Assembly: GCA_016222925.1 (NCBI GenBank) | Contig: JACRQB010000260.1 | Location: 1-6,754 of the forward strand | Length of the DNA stretch: 6,754 bases | From: Nitrospirota bacterium | GTDB lineage: Bacteria > Nitrospirota > Nitrospiria > Nitrospirales > Nitrospiraceae | Direction: 5' to 3' | Shown: one piece after another, positions 1-5,339 of the stretch | Numbering within the stretch: the first letter of the stretch is position 1 | Layout: each line of letters starts with the position of its first letter | Made by a program: the position numbers and the translations under genes | The notes under the pieces: generated by a model | Told to the model about the DNA's origin: nothing | Seen by the model: the letters and a program-made list of their open reading frames with translations, nothing else | The model's database searches: none

Positions 1-89
1 ACATCGCTCAGCGGACCAAGCGGCTCAGCGAGTTGCAGGACATACAAGAGCAAGACACGATCGACGGCAATCTGGTTGGGCGTTCTCAC
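1..89 (-). CDS. N-terminal fragment of an unidentified protein, divergent from fur
   Basis: Not recognised. The frame opens with GTG at 89-87, shortly after an in-frame stop at 119-117, and stays open to the left edge. It gives 29 residues beginning VRTPNQIAVDRVLLLYVLQL, then AEPLGPLSD. This looks like a soluble helix start (basic, then Leu/Val-rich amphipathic) with no signal peptide. Support for a real gene comes from its upstream signals: a purine-rich GGGGAG (98-93) 3 nt before the GTG, slightly close for a ribosome site, and a good minus-strand promoter at 148-119. A competing plus-strand frame (3-125) covers the same bases and cannot be fully excluded. Function unknown; the product is truncated by the window edge. 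Confidence 0.5.
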   Translation of the reverse strand, partial: MRTPNQIAVDRVLLLYVLQLAEPLGPLSD

Positions 90-107
90 GGTCTCCCCGC
101 TCTGTAC

Positions 108-120
108 GTGAAGGCTTCAC
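108..120. promoter_or_regulatory. Perfect 6-1-6 palindrome, candidate operator
   Basis: GTGAAG-G-CTTCAC is a perfect inverted repeat with one central base. It overlaps the predicted -10 (124-119) and start site (~112) of the leftward promoter, where a bound repressor would block transcription. It does not resemble a Fur box. The cognate regulator is unknown; it could be the leftward gene's own product, but only 29 residues of that are visible. Confidence 0.35.
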
Positions 121-148
121 TATAACCAGCCGGAAACGCAACCGTCAA
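119..148 (-). promoter_or_regulatory. Sigma70-type promoter for the leftward gene
   Basis: Read on the minus strand, TTGACG (148-143) and TATAGT (124-119) are separated by 18 bp. Each hexamer matches the consensus at 5 of 6 positions. The start of transcription would fall near 112, about 23 nt before the GTG at 89. This is a sequence match only. Confidence 0.5.
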
Positions 149-187
149 AGGCCGAGAAACTTTTGGGTCAGTTTCCAGGAACACTAC

Positions 188-216
188 TTGACCAGCCGCT
201 TCATTTCGTCTTTAAT
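188..216 (+). promoter_or_regulatory. Sigma70-type promoter for fur
   Basis: TTGACC (188-193) and TTTAAT (211-216) are separated by 17 bp, and each matches its consensus hexamer at 5 of 6 positions. The start of transcription would be near 223, giving a short leader of about 24 nt. That leader carries AGGAGGA (226-232) ahead of the ATG at 247. The placement argues against any translation start upstream of about 223. I saw no convincing Fur box over it, so autoregulation is not supported by the sequence. Confidence 0.55.
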
Positions 217-246
217 TCCGGCTCCAGGAGGATTGGTCTCATCACC

Positions 247-678
247 ATGTCTAAACATGTCAAAGAAATGGGAGCTCTGAAGGAGCACCTCGGGAAGCAC
301 CAGCTGAAGTTTACACGCCAGCGTGAACTGATCCTCGATGCATTTCTCAAGCAAGAGCACATTACAGCCGAAGAGATGTACCACCAACTGGCCCGCAAGG
401 ATCCGCACCTGGGCTTGGCAACCATTTACCGTACGCTGAACCTCTTCTGCGAAGCCGGTCTGGCTCAAGCCCGCCACTTCGGGACTCAAACGCAGTACGA
501 CAACATCTCGCACAAAGGCCATCACGATCACCTCATTTGCACCGGCTGCGGGAAGATTGTGGAGTTCGAGAACTGCGATATCGAGCGCCTCCAGGAAGAG
601 GTAGCCTCACGGAACGGCTTTACCATCCAAACCCACCGCCTCGAGCTCTACGGTCTCTGCTCCCCCTGCCGCCAATAA
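247..678 (+). CDS. fur: Ferric uptake regulator (Fur family)
   Basis: Cytoplasmic metal-dependent repressor of iron-uptake genes; 143 residues, the normal Fur length. The N-terminal winged helix covers about residues 10-85: the TRQRELIL helix (23-30), ITAEEMYHQL (39-48) and the recognition segment GLATIYRTLNLF (56-67). The dimerisation and metal domain follows, with the HHDHLIC motif (92-98), a first CxxC at C98/C101, a conserved H130 and a second CxxC at C138/C141, as in structural-zinc Fur proteins. H92-D94 and H130 are the expected metal ligands. The frame extends upstream to TTG 163, but that would precede the predicted promoter (188-216). ATG 247, preceded by AGGAGGA at 226-232 (14 nt spacing, rather long), gives the usual length. 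ATG 268 is a weaker alternative. It lies just upstream of the iron operon with its own promoter and a hairpin between them. PerR or Zur are alternative family members; the Fe-uptake context favours Fur. Confidence 0.93.
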   Translation: MSKHVKEMGALKEHLGKHQLKFTRQRELILDAFLKQEHITAEEMYHQLARKDPHLGLATIYRTLNLFCEAGLAQARHFGTQTQYDNISHKGHHDHLICTGCGKIVEFENCDIERLQEEVASRNGFTIQTHRLELYGLCSPCRQ

Positions 679-682
679 CGCT

Positions 683-702
683 CCCCGCAGCTCGCTGCGG
701 GG
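683..702 (+). terminator. GC-rich hairpin after fur, possible terminator
   Basis: CCCCGCAG (683-690) pairs perfectly with CTGCGGGG (695-702) across a CTCG tetraloop, starting 4 nt after the fur stop codon. The 8-bp stem is strong, but no T-run follows (TATCACAC), so it is not a classical intrinsic terminator. It may attenuate read-through or protect the 3' end. It separates fur from the following operon. Confidence 0.5.
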
Positions 703-711
703 TATCACACG

Positions 712-740
712 TTGATTTCTGAGTGGACTTCTGGTATTCT
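712..740 (+). promoter_or_regulatory. Promoter of the iron-uptake operon
   Basis: TTGATT (712-717), a 17-bp spacer and TATTCT (735-740), with an upstream TG at 732-733 forming an extended -10. Each hexamer matches at 4 of 6 positions, so it is moderate in strength. Transcription would begin around 747, inside the Fur-box-like palindrome at 746-760 and about 59 nt before the first gene's ATG. Confidence 0.4.
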
Positions 741-745
741 TTTAT

Positions 746-760
746 TGAGACGGTTTATCA
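746..760. promoter_or_regulatory. Fur-box-like operator
   Basis: TGAGACGGTTTATCA matches the 7-1-7 Fur consensus TGATAATnATTATCA at 10 of 14 informative positions; the right half is 6 of 7. It sits in a wider imperfect palindrome with perfect outer arms, ATTGA (744-748) and TCAAT (758-762). The position over the predicted transcription start suits Fur-Fe2+ repression, and fur is the adjacent gene. The left half is degenerate (4 of 7), so this is a good candidate rather than a certainty. Confidence 0.5.
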
Positions 761-792
761 ATTTCAACTCAGCCCCTACCCACCATTGAAAT
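761..792 (+). repeat. AT-rich inverted repeat in the operon leader
   Basis: ATTTCAA (761-767) and TTGAAAT (786-792) are perfect complements 18 nt apart. The second arm ends directly against the ribosome site AAAAGG (793-798). A hairpin here would be weak (7 bp, mostly A-T), so chance is quite possible. Confidence 0.25.
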
Positions 793-805
793 AAAAGGTT
801 CAATC

Positions 806-1873
806 ATGCGCATGGTCCTTCAACGTTCCTCTCGTAGCACAGCCCTTGCTCCCCGACTGAGAGTCGCCTGCGTTTCAGCCGCCTGTTTTCTGATGCTCTT
901 CGGGCTGGTCATGCCGACCATCACCTCTGCCGCCGACACGTTGACCATCTATTCTGGACGGGCCGAACGATTGATCAAGCCGGTTCTGGATGCCTTCACG
1001 GCAAAGACCGGGATTCACATCGAGCTGCTCTCCTCCGGTACCACCGAGTTGGTGAACCGGATGAAGGCCGAAGGAGACCGCAGCCCCGCCGATCTCTTCA
1101 TCACCAATGATGCCGGCAGTTTGGAACTGGCTCGCACGGCTGGACTCTTTCGCCCATTGAACATGCGGGAAGTCGAGCGTGCCATTCCTCCTCAATTTCG
1201 CGCAGCGGACAACAGCTGGATCGGCTTGTCAGGACGGTTTTGGATTGTTGTGTACAACACGACGCTCGTGAAGCCCGATCAGATCAAATCCTTGGTGGAT
1301 TTGGCGGATCCAACGTGGAAGGACAAGATCGCCATTCCCAATGCCGGCAGCGAATATTTGCAAGCAGGAGTGTCGGTCATTCGTGCCAGTCTCGGCGACG
1401 ATCTGACCAAAAAATTCCTCGAAAGGCTTCGGGATAACGCCGGCACACAGGTCTACCAAAAAAGCTCACAGATCGTCGACGCCGTCGCCAAGGGGCAGGT
1501 CGCCATGGGCATCGTGAATCACTATTACGTCTATCGACATCTCGCCACACAACCAGCGGCTCCGCTGGCGGTTGTGATGCCTGATCAGCAAGAGGGGGGC
1601 ATGGGCGCCATCATGAACGTGGCGGGCATCGGCATCCTGAAACACACGCCCCGCGTGGAGAACGCCAAATTGCTCGTGGAATTTCTCGTGGCACAAGCCG
1701 GCCAGAAGATGTTCGCCGACCTCGACAAAGAGTATCCGCTCCATCCGGAGGTGAAAGCCGACCCAGCGCTGGTGGAACGGAAGAGCTTCCGGGCGGCCTT
1801 AGTACCGTTGACCAAGCTCGCCGAACTCCGAGAGCCGACCTTGCTGCTCATCGAACAAGTCGGGATGCGGTAA
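806..1873 (+). CDS. fbpA: Periplasmic Fe3+-binding protein of an ABC transporter (FbpA/FutA type)
   Basis: Captures ferric iron in the periplasm and hands it to the permease encoded next; 355 residues. The signal peptide has a basic n-region (R2-R19), a hydrophobic core at about 20-37 and a likely cut after T40-S41-A42. The mature protein starts ADTLTIYSGR, and the YSGR segment (49-52) is typical of ferric binding proteins. Further family features are the SPADLF segment (93-98), GRFWIVVYNTTLV (143-155) and NHYYVYR (238-244), whose Y240/Y241 pair corresponds to the iron-coordinating tyrosines of FbpA. The tail YPLHP (310-314) also fits. ATG 806 is chosen because AAAAGG (793-798) lies 7 nt upstream; ATG 812 is an in-frame alternative. 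It is the first gene of the operon behind a Fur-box-like site. No lipobox is visible, so it is probably soluble in the periplasm. Other metals cannot be excluded. Confidence 0.9.
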   Translation: MRMVLQRSSRSTALAPRLRVACVSAACFLMLFGLVMPTITSAADTLTIYSGRAERLIKPVLDAFTAKTGIHIELLSSGTTELVNRMKAEGDRSPADLFITNDAGSLELARTAGLFRPLNMREVERAIPPQFRAADNSWIGLSGRFWIVVYNTTLVKPDQIKSLVDLADPTWKDKIAIPNAGSEYLQAGVSVIRASLGDDLTKKFLERLRDNAGTQVYQKSSQIVDAVAKGQVAMGIVNHYYVYRHLATQPAAPLAVVMPDQQEGGMGAIMNVAGIGILKHTPRVENAKLLVEFLVAQAGQKMFADLDKEYPLHPEVKADPALVERKSFRAALVPLTKLAELREPTLLLIEQVGMR

Positions 1874-1888
1874 CGCTGCGAGCACCCT

Positions 1889-3472
1889 GTGATTGCCTTA
1901 CGCCGATTAGCTGTTTCTCCGCTCCAACTCGCCGCCCTTGCCAGCGCAGCACTGGTCCTCATGCCGTTAGGCTATGTCACCACCCTTGCGCTGTCAGCCG
2001 ATCCTGCGATTTGGCATCGCCTCTGGACCACTCGTGTCCCTGAACTGCTGTTAAATACGGTTTCTTTGGCGGGTGCCGTGGCATTGCTCACCCTCATGCT
2101 TGGTATCTCGACCGCCTGGATGGTGACGCGATTCGAATTCCCTGGCCGCCGGCTGTGGGAAGTCGGTCTTGTGCTGCCGCTCGCCATGCCGACCTACGTC
2201 TTGGCCTATGTGTACAACTATCTCTTAGGATTCGGCGGTCCAATTGAGCAGCTCTGGCAGATGATCACCGGACCTGAAGCCAGAATCATCTCACCCCAAA
2301 GTTTCTGGGGCGTCACCTTGGTGATGGCGCTCGATACATTCCCCTTCGTCTACTTGCTCACACGCAGTGCACTCCTCAGCTTTAACGTGTCGTTTGAAGA
2401 AGTCGCCCGCACATGTGGCGCGTCACCACTTCGGAGAATGCTGTTCGTCACCCTTCCGTTGCTCCGCCCATCGATCGTCGCCGGCGTCGCCCTTGTCATC
2501 CTGTACGTCGTTTCAGACTTCGGTGCCGTCTCTCTGCTGCGTTACCAAACACTGACCTACGCCGTCTTTCAGCAAATGACCGGACGGTCCGACAACCAGG
2601 CTGCAAGTATCCTGGGCATCCTCTTAGTCATCCTGGCGCTCCTATTCTTGTTGACCGAACGATGGTTTCGTCGAAAGAGCCGGTTTTACCAGACCAGCGG
2701 GCGCTTTCGAGCGCCGCAACGCATCCAGTGCGGATGGTGGCACACGGCCGCGCTGACGACATGCTTGAGCACCGTGATTGGCTTGGCCTTTGGAATCCCT
2801 GTCTCTCTCCTGGTGACATGGAGTCTATCCCCGGAAGCCCAGGCGAATCTCGACGCCCGCTTCTTCGGCTTCGTCTGGAACAGCGCCCTGCTATCAACCC
2901 TGGCCGCTACAGCCGGCGTCTTGGTTGGGCTGCCTCTCGCCTACCTCGCCAGCCGAAAACCAACCTGGCTCAATACGGGTTGTCTGCAAGCCGCTTACGC
3001 CGGCTATGTCCTGCCAGGACCGGTCGCCGCACTCGCGGTATTGGTCCTCTTTCTAAAAGTCCTGCCGTTCTTTTATGGTACGGTCGTCGTGTTGATCGTC
3101 GCCTATGTCCTGCATTATCTCCCAGCCGGGCTCCAGTCGCTTGAACCGTCAATTCAACAAATTACGCCGAATCTTGAAGAAGTCGCCCGCACCCTGGGTC
3201 TGACCGTTCGGGAGACCTGGCGTCGCGTGACGCTGCCCCTCATTCGCAACGGGGTCATCGTGGCGTGGGTCTTGATCTTTTTGCAGACGATGAAGGAGCT
3301 CCCGGCGACGTTGTTGTTGCGACCGGTGGGGTTTGATACCTTGGCAATCCGTGTCTGGCTGGAAGCAAGTGAAGAGTATTACCAACTGGCGGCCCCGTCC
3401 GCCCTTTTGATCGTGCTCGTTGGCCTACCGGCGCTCGCCTTGTTGCTGTCCCGTGATTGGCGGGCAGCGTAA
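1889..3472 (+). CDS. fbpB: Fe3+ ABC transporter permease, fused two-domain (FbpB type)
   Basis: Inner-membrane channel that moves Fe3+ delivered by the binding protein; 527 residues. It has two homologous permease halves of about six helices each, the usual FbpB layout. Hydrophobic segments lie near residues 13-35, 52-78, 92-113, 139-160, 195-217 and 239-257, then 285-311, 331-354, 367-391, 397-412, 454-466 and 503-520. Each half carries an EAA loop that contacts the ATPase: EEVARTCGASPLRRM (170-184) and EEVARTLGLTVRETW (430-444). YVVSDFGAVSLL (206-217) and LRPVGFDTLAIRVW (477-490) are typical of ferric permeases. The start is GTG 1889, 15 nt after the binding-protein stop, with no good Shine-Dalgarno, so translational coupling is likely. 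The next in-frame ATG (1960) would remove the first helix. Thiamine-type permeases share this fusion, but the neighbours point to iron. Confidence 0.9.
   Translation: MIALRRLAVSPLQLAALASAALVLMPLGYVTTLALSADPAIWHRLWTTRVPELLLNTVSLAGAVALLTLMLGISTAWMVTRFEFPGRRLWEVGLVLPLAMPTYVLAYVYNYLLGFGGPIEQLWQMITGPEARIISPQSFWGVTLVMALDTFPFVYLLTRSALLSFNVSFEEVARTCGASPLRRMLFVTLPLLRPSIVAGVALVILYVVSDFGAVSLLRYQTLTYAVFQQMTGRSDNQAASILGILLVILALLFLLTERWFRRKSRFYQTSGRFRAPQRIQCGWWHTAALTTCLSTVIGLAFGIPVSLLVTWSLSPEAQANLDARFFGFVWNSALLSTLAATAGVLVGLPLAYLASRKPTWLNTGCLQAAYAGYVLPGPVAALAVLVLFLKVLPFFYGTVVVLIVAYVLHYLPAGLQSLEPSIQQITPNLEEVARTLGLTVRETWRRVTLPLIRNGVIVAWVLIFLQTMKELPATLLLRPVGFDTLAIRVWLEASEEYYQLAAPSALLIVLVGLPALALLLSRDWRAA
2394..3192 (+). 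repeat. 19-nt exact direct repeat at the two EAA loops of the permease
   Basis: TTGAAGAAGTCGCCCGCAC occurs at 2394-2412 and 3174-3192, 780 nt (exactly 260 codons) apart and in the same frame. Both copies encode the EEVART core of the two ATPase-contact loops. The sequence diverges immediately on either side. The span given covers both copies and the DNA between them. Confidence 0.8.
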
Positions 3473-3479
3473 CATCACT

Positions 3480-4607
3480 ATGACCGCCCCCTCACACATC
3501 ACACAGGTGGATGCCGACCGACACGAAGGTCACCTCCACCTCTCCACGCCGGCCTCTTCCATCTTGGAACTCCGTTCTGTGTCCTGTGCCTATGATCCCA
3601 GCAGGCCGGCGATCCGCGATATTTCATTTTCTGCACGAGAAGGCGAAATCCTCTGTTTGCTCGGACCGTCCGGCTGTGGCAAGACGACCGTCCTACGAGC
3701 CATCGCCGGCTTTGAACCAGTTCGGTCCGGACAAATCTTTTTATCAGGCCGGTTGGTCTCCTCGTCTTTAGAAACGATTCCGACGGAGGACCGCCGGGTC
3801 GGCATGGTCTTTCAAGAATACGCCCTCTTTCCACACCTGCGCGTCGCCGATAACATCGCCTTCGGGCTTCATCATCTGTCACGGGCGGAACGGACATGTC
3901 GAGTTCAAGAAATGCTGCAGCTGACCGGCCTCGAAGGGCTCGACCGACGCTACCCGCATGAGTTGTCGGGAGGACAGCAGCAGCGAGTGGCGCTCTCCCG
4001 AGCGCTGGTGCAGAATCCTGTCTTGCTTCTCCTCGATGAGCCGTTCAGCAACCTTGACCCCGATATGGCGGGCCGTATGCGACAGGAAGTGCACGCCCTG
4101 TTACGCCGGATGAAAACCACGACTATTCTAGTGACGCACGATCATGACGAAGCCTTCGCCATGGCGGACCGCATCGCCGTCCTGAATCAGGGAGTGCTCG
4201 AGCAGATGGATTCCCCGGAGCTGATTTATCATCTCCCCGCCACGCGGTTCGTGGCCGATTTTGTGGGCCAAGCCGACTTTGTCACCGGACAGATTCGACA
4301 CGGCATGGTGCATACCGAACTGGGAGAGTTCCCCGATACGCTCAACAGTCCTGAGGGAAGCACGGTCGTTGTCATGATCCGCCCGGACGACATCCAGCTC
4401 ATGCCCAATAAATCAGCCGAACCTCGGGTTGTGGCCCGCCAGTTCAGAGGGTCTGAAAATCTCTACACAATCCAGCTCCCATCCGGGCAGATCATCCACA
4501 GCAGTGAAAGCTCAACCTGCGTCTACCAGGAAGGTACCGCCGTCGAACTCCGTGTCTCTGCCACGCACACGGTTCTCTTTCCTGCCGAACCATCGCCTCA
4601 CTCCTAG
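3480..4607 (+). CDS. fbpC: Fe3+ ABC transporter ATP-binding protein (FbpC type)
   Basis: Cytoplasmic ATPase powering the ferric permease; 375 residues. Nucleotide-binding domain about 28-260: Walker A GPSGCGKT (62-69), Q-loop Q112 in VFQEYALFPHL, signature LSGGQQQR (162-169), Walker B VLLLLDE (181-187) with catalytic E187, D-loop SNLD (190-193) and H-loop H220 in LVTHDHDEA. A TOBE-like C-terminal domain (about 264-367) includes VVVMIRPDDIQLMP (296-309) and ends at VLFP. ATG 3480, 7 nt after the permease stop, is chosen; an upstream extension to 3420 would lie inside the permease gene. Residues 2-27 precede the first strand and have low complexity. No strong ribosome site is visible, which suits coupled translation. 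The last residues (AEPSPHS) are read from DNA that in another frame looks like exbB, so the 3' end may have been altered by the exbB junction. The stop is 2 nt before exbB. Confidence 0.92.
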   Translation: MTAPSHITQVDADRHEGHLHLSTPASSILELRSVSCAYDPSRPAIRDISFSAREGEILCLLGPSGCGKTTVLRAIAGFEPVRSGQIFLSGRLVSSSLETIPTEDRRVGMVFQEYALFPHLRVADNIAFGLHHLSRAERTCRVQEMLQLTGLEGLDRRYPHELSGGQQQRVALSRALVQNPVLLLLDEPFSNLDPDMAGRMRQEVHALLRRMKTTTILVTHDHDEAFAMADRIAVLNQGVLEQMDSPELIYHLPATRFVADFVGQADFVTGQIRHGMVHTELGEFPDTLNSPEGSTVVVMIRPDDIQLMPNKSAEPRVVARQFRGSENLYTIQLPSGQIIHSSESSTCVYQEGTAVELRVSATHTVLFPAEPSPHS

Positions 4608-4610
4608 AGG
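4606..4610 (+). promoter_or_regulatory. Ribosome binding site overlapping the ATPase stop
   Basis: AGAGG, continuing as AGAGGTG, overlaps the TAG stop (4605-4607) of the ATPase gene and lies 8 nt before GTG 4619. It overlaps GTG 4610 itself, which has no other Shine-Dalgarno. It therefore favours 4619 as the translation start used now, coupled to termination of the upstream gene. Confidence 0.4.
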
Positions 4611-4981
4611 TGTGGTCCGTGGCTATCGCCATCGAGCGCTGGCTCTTTTACCGACGCATCAATCTCTCTCAATTTTCAAACGCGCAACTGCTGGAAATCA
4701 CGCTGACCAAACGCCTTGTGATTATTGGCACAGTGGCTGCTAACGCCCCATATATCGGCCTCCTGGGAACCGTTCTTGGTATAATGTTGACATTCCATAC
4801 GATGGGAACGTCGGGGACAATGGCCGTGAGTACCATCATGATCGGCTTGAGCTTGGCGTTGAAAGCGACCGCCATCGGCCTTCTGGTCGCCATACCTTGT
4901 GTCGTGATGAATAACGTGCTGCGTCGTCGTGTGAGCGAACTCCTGACCGAGTATAGGACACAACATGGAACGGAACATTGA
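4610..4981 (+). CDS. exbB: Short ExbB proton-channel protein, first helix apparently truncated
   Basis: Inner-membrane partner of ExbD and TonB that uses the proton gradient to energise outer-membrane transport; 123 residues from GTG 4610. The short cytoplasmic loop (17-35) and the TM3 motif LALKATAIGLLVAIP (82-96) resemble the small ExbB type of epsilonproteobacteria. In that type the E. coli E176 position is not Glu, as I recall the family. TM2 is about 36-62 with GLLGTVLGI (50-58); TM3 is about 73-99. The first helix is only WSVAIAI before the ERWLFYRR boundary, far too short to span a membrane. Upstream in-frame codons TIASLLEV (4589-4612) look like more of this helix, but no ATG/GTG/TTG precedes them before TGA 4505-4507. 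GTG 4619 has the better ribosome site (AGAGG 4606-4610, 8 nt), giving 120 residues. Lost start, unusual start codon or sequence error are the options. Overlaps exbD by 17 nt. Confidence 0.78.
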   Translation: MWSVAIAIERWLFYRRINLSQFSNAQLLEITLTKRLVIIGTVAANAPYIGLLGTVLGIMLTFHTMGTSGTMAVSTIMIGLSLALKATAIGLLVAIPCVVMNNVLRRRVSELLTEYRTQHGTEH

Positions 4982-5339
4982 TCAGATCAACGTGATCCCG
5001 CTCGTAGACGTGATGTTGGTCTTGCTCGTCATTGTATTGACCACCGCCACCTTCATCAGCACCGGGCAAATTCCCGTCAACTTAGCCAAAGCCAAGGAAG
5101 TGGGCGATCGAAAAGATGTCCCGATCGTGATTTCCTTGACTGCCGATGGAAGTCTATTCTTTAATGACTCTCCGATCCCCGATGGAGGCCTTCCCTCAGC
5201 GCTCAGCTCTCGCCCTCGTGAATCGGCCGTAGTCGTACGAGCCGACAAGGTCACGTTGCTCGAAAAATTCGTGGCCCTCGTCGACGAGATTCGCGGCTTA
5301 GGATTTCAGCAAGTCAGTCTGGAGGTCATCCGCCTGTGA
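4965..5339 (+). CDS. exbD: ExbD, TonB-system energiser subunit
   Basis: Inner-membrane protein that forms the proton channel with ExbB and passes energy to TonB; 124 residues, slightly short for ExbD. The N-terminus INVIPLVDVMLVLLVIVL (8-25) carries the invariant membrane aspartate D15, the proton-binding residue, at the start of the only helix (about 14-33). The segment STGQIPVNLAKA (32-43) and a periplasmic domain (about 45-124) with VPIVISLTADGSLFFND and a C-terminal alpha/beta fold follow. It resembles the small ExbD that pairs with short ExbB proteins. ATG 4965 has AGGA (4955-4958) 6 nt upstream and overlaps the exbB end by 17 nt, so the two are translationally coupled. TolR is the main alternative; no tol or pal gene is present and tonB follows, so ExbD is preferred. 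Confidence 0.9.
   Translation: MERNIDQINVIPLVDVMLVLLVIVLTTATFISTGQIPVNLAKAKEVGDRKDVPIVISLTADGSLFFNDSPIPDGGLPSALSSRPRESAVVVRADKVTLLEKFVALVDEIRGLGFQQVSLEVIRL

Noticed and set aside
3..125. Plus-strand frame ending in TAA at 123-125, with a tail (RTKRLSELQDIQEQ...VGR) faintly like the end of a MiaB/RimO-type methylthiotransferase
   Set aside because: No TRAM-like sequence follows VGR, spacing to the family pattern is off, and the minus-strand frame over the same bases has its own promoter and purine-rich site. Kept as the competing reading.
1585..1962. Minus-strand frame opposite the end of the binding-protein gene
   Set aside because: Ser/Arg-rich antisense reading with no motif and no promoter. 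The plus strand is clearly coding.
2413..3144. Long plus-strand frame (about 243 codons) inside the permease gene
   Set aside because: It is Arg/Pro/Ser-rich and shows no recognisable domain. It is an out-of-frame reading of a GC-rich gene that has clear homology in its own frame.
3420..3479. Longer ATPase start at 3420
   Set aside because: It lies within the permease gene, adds a non-homologous Cys/Arg-rich stretch, and ATG 3480 directly follows the permease stop.
4560..4640. Programmed -1 frameshift producing an ATPase-ExbB fusion
   Set aside because: No slippery heptamer or downstream structure is visible. A fusion would place the cytoplasmic ATPase domain before an ExbB helix whose N-terminus normally faces the periplasm.
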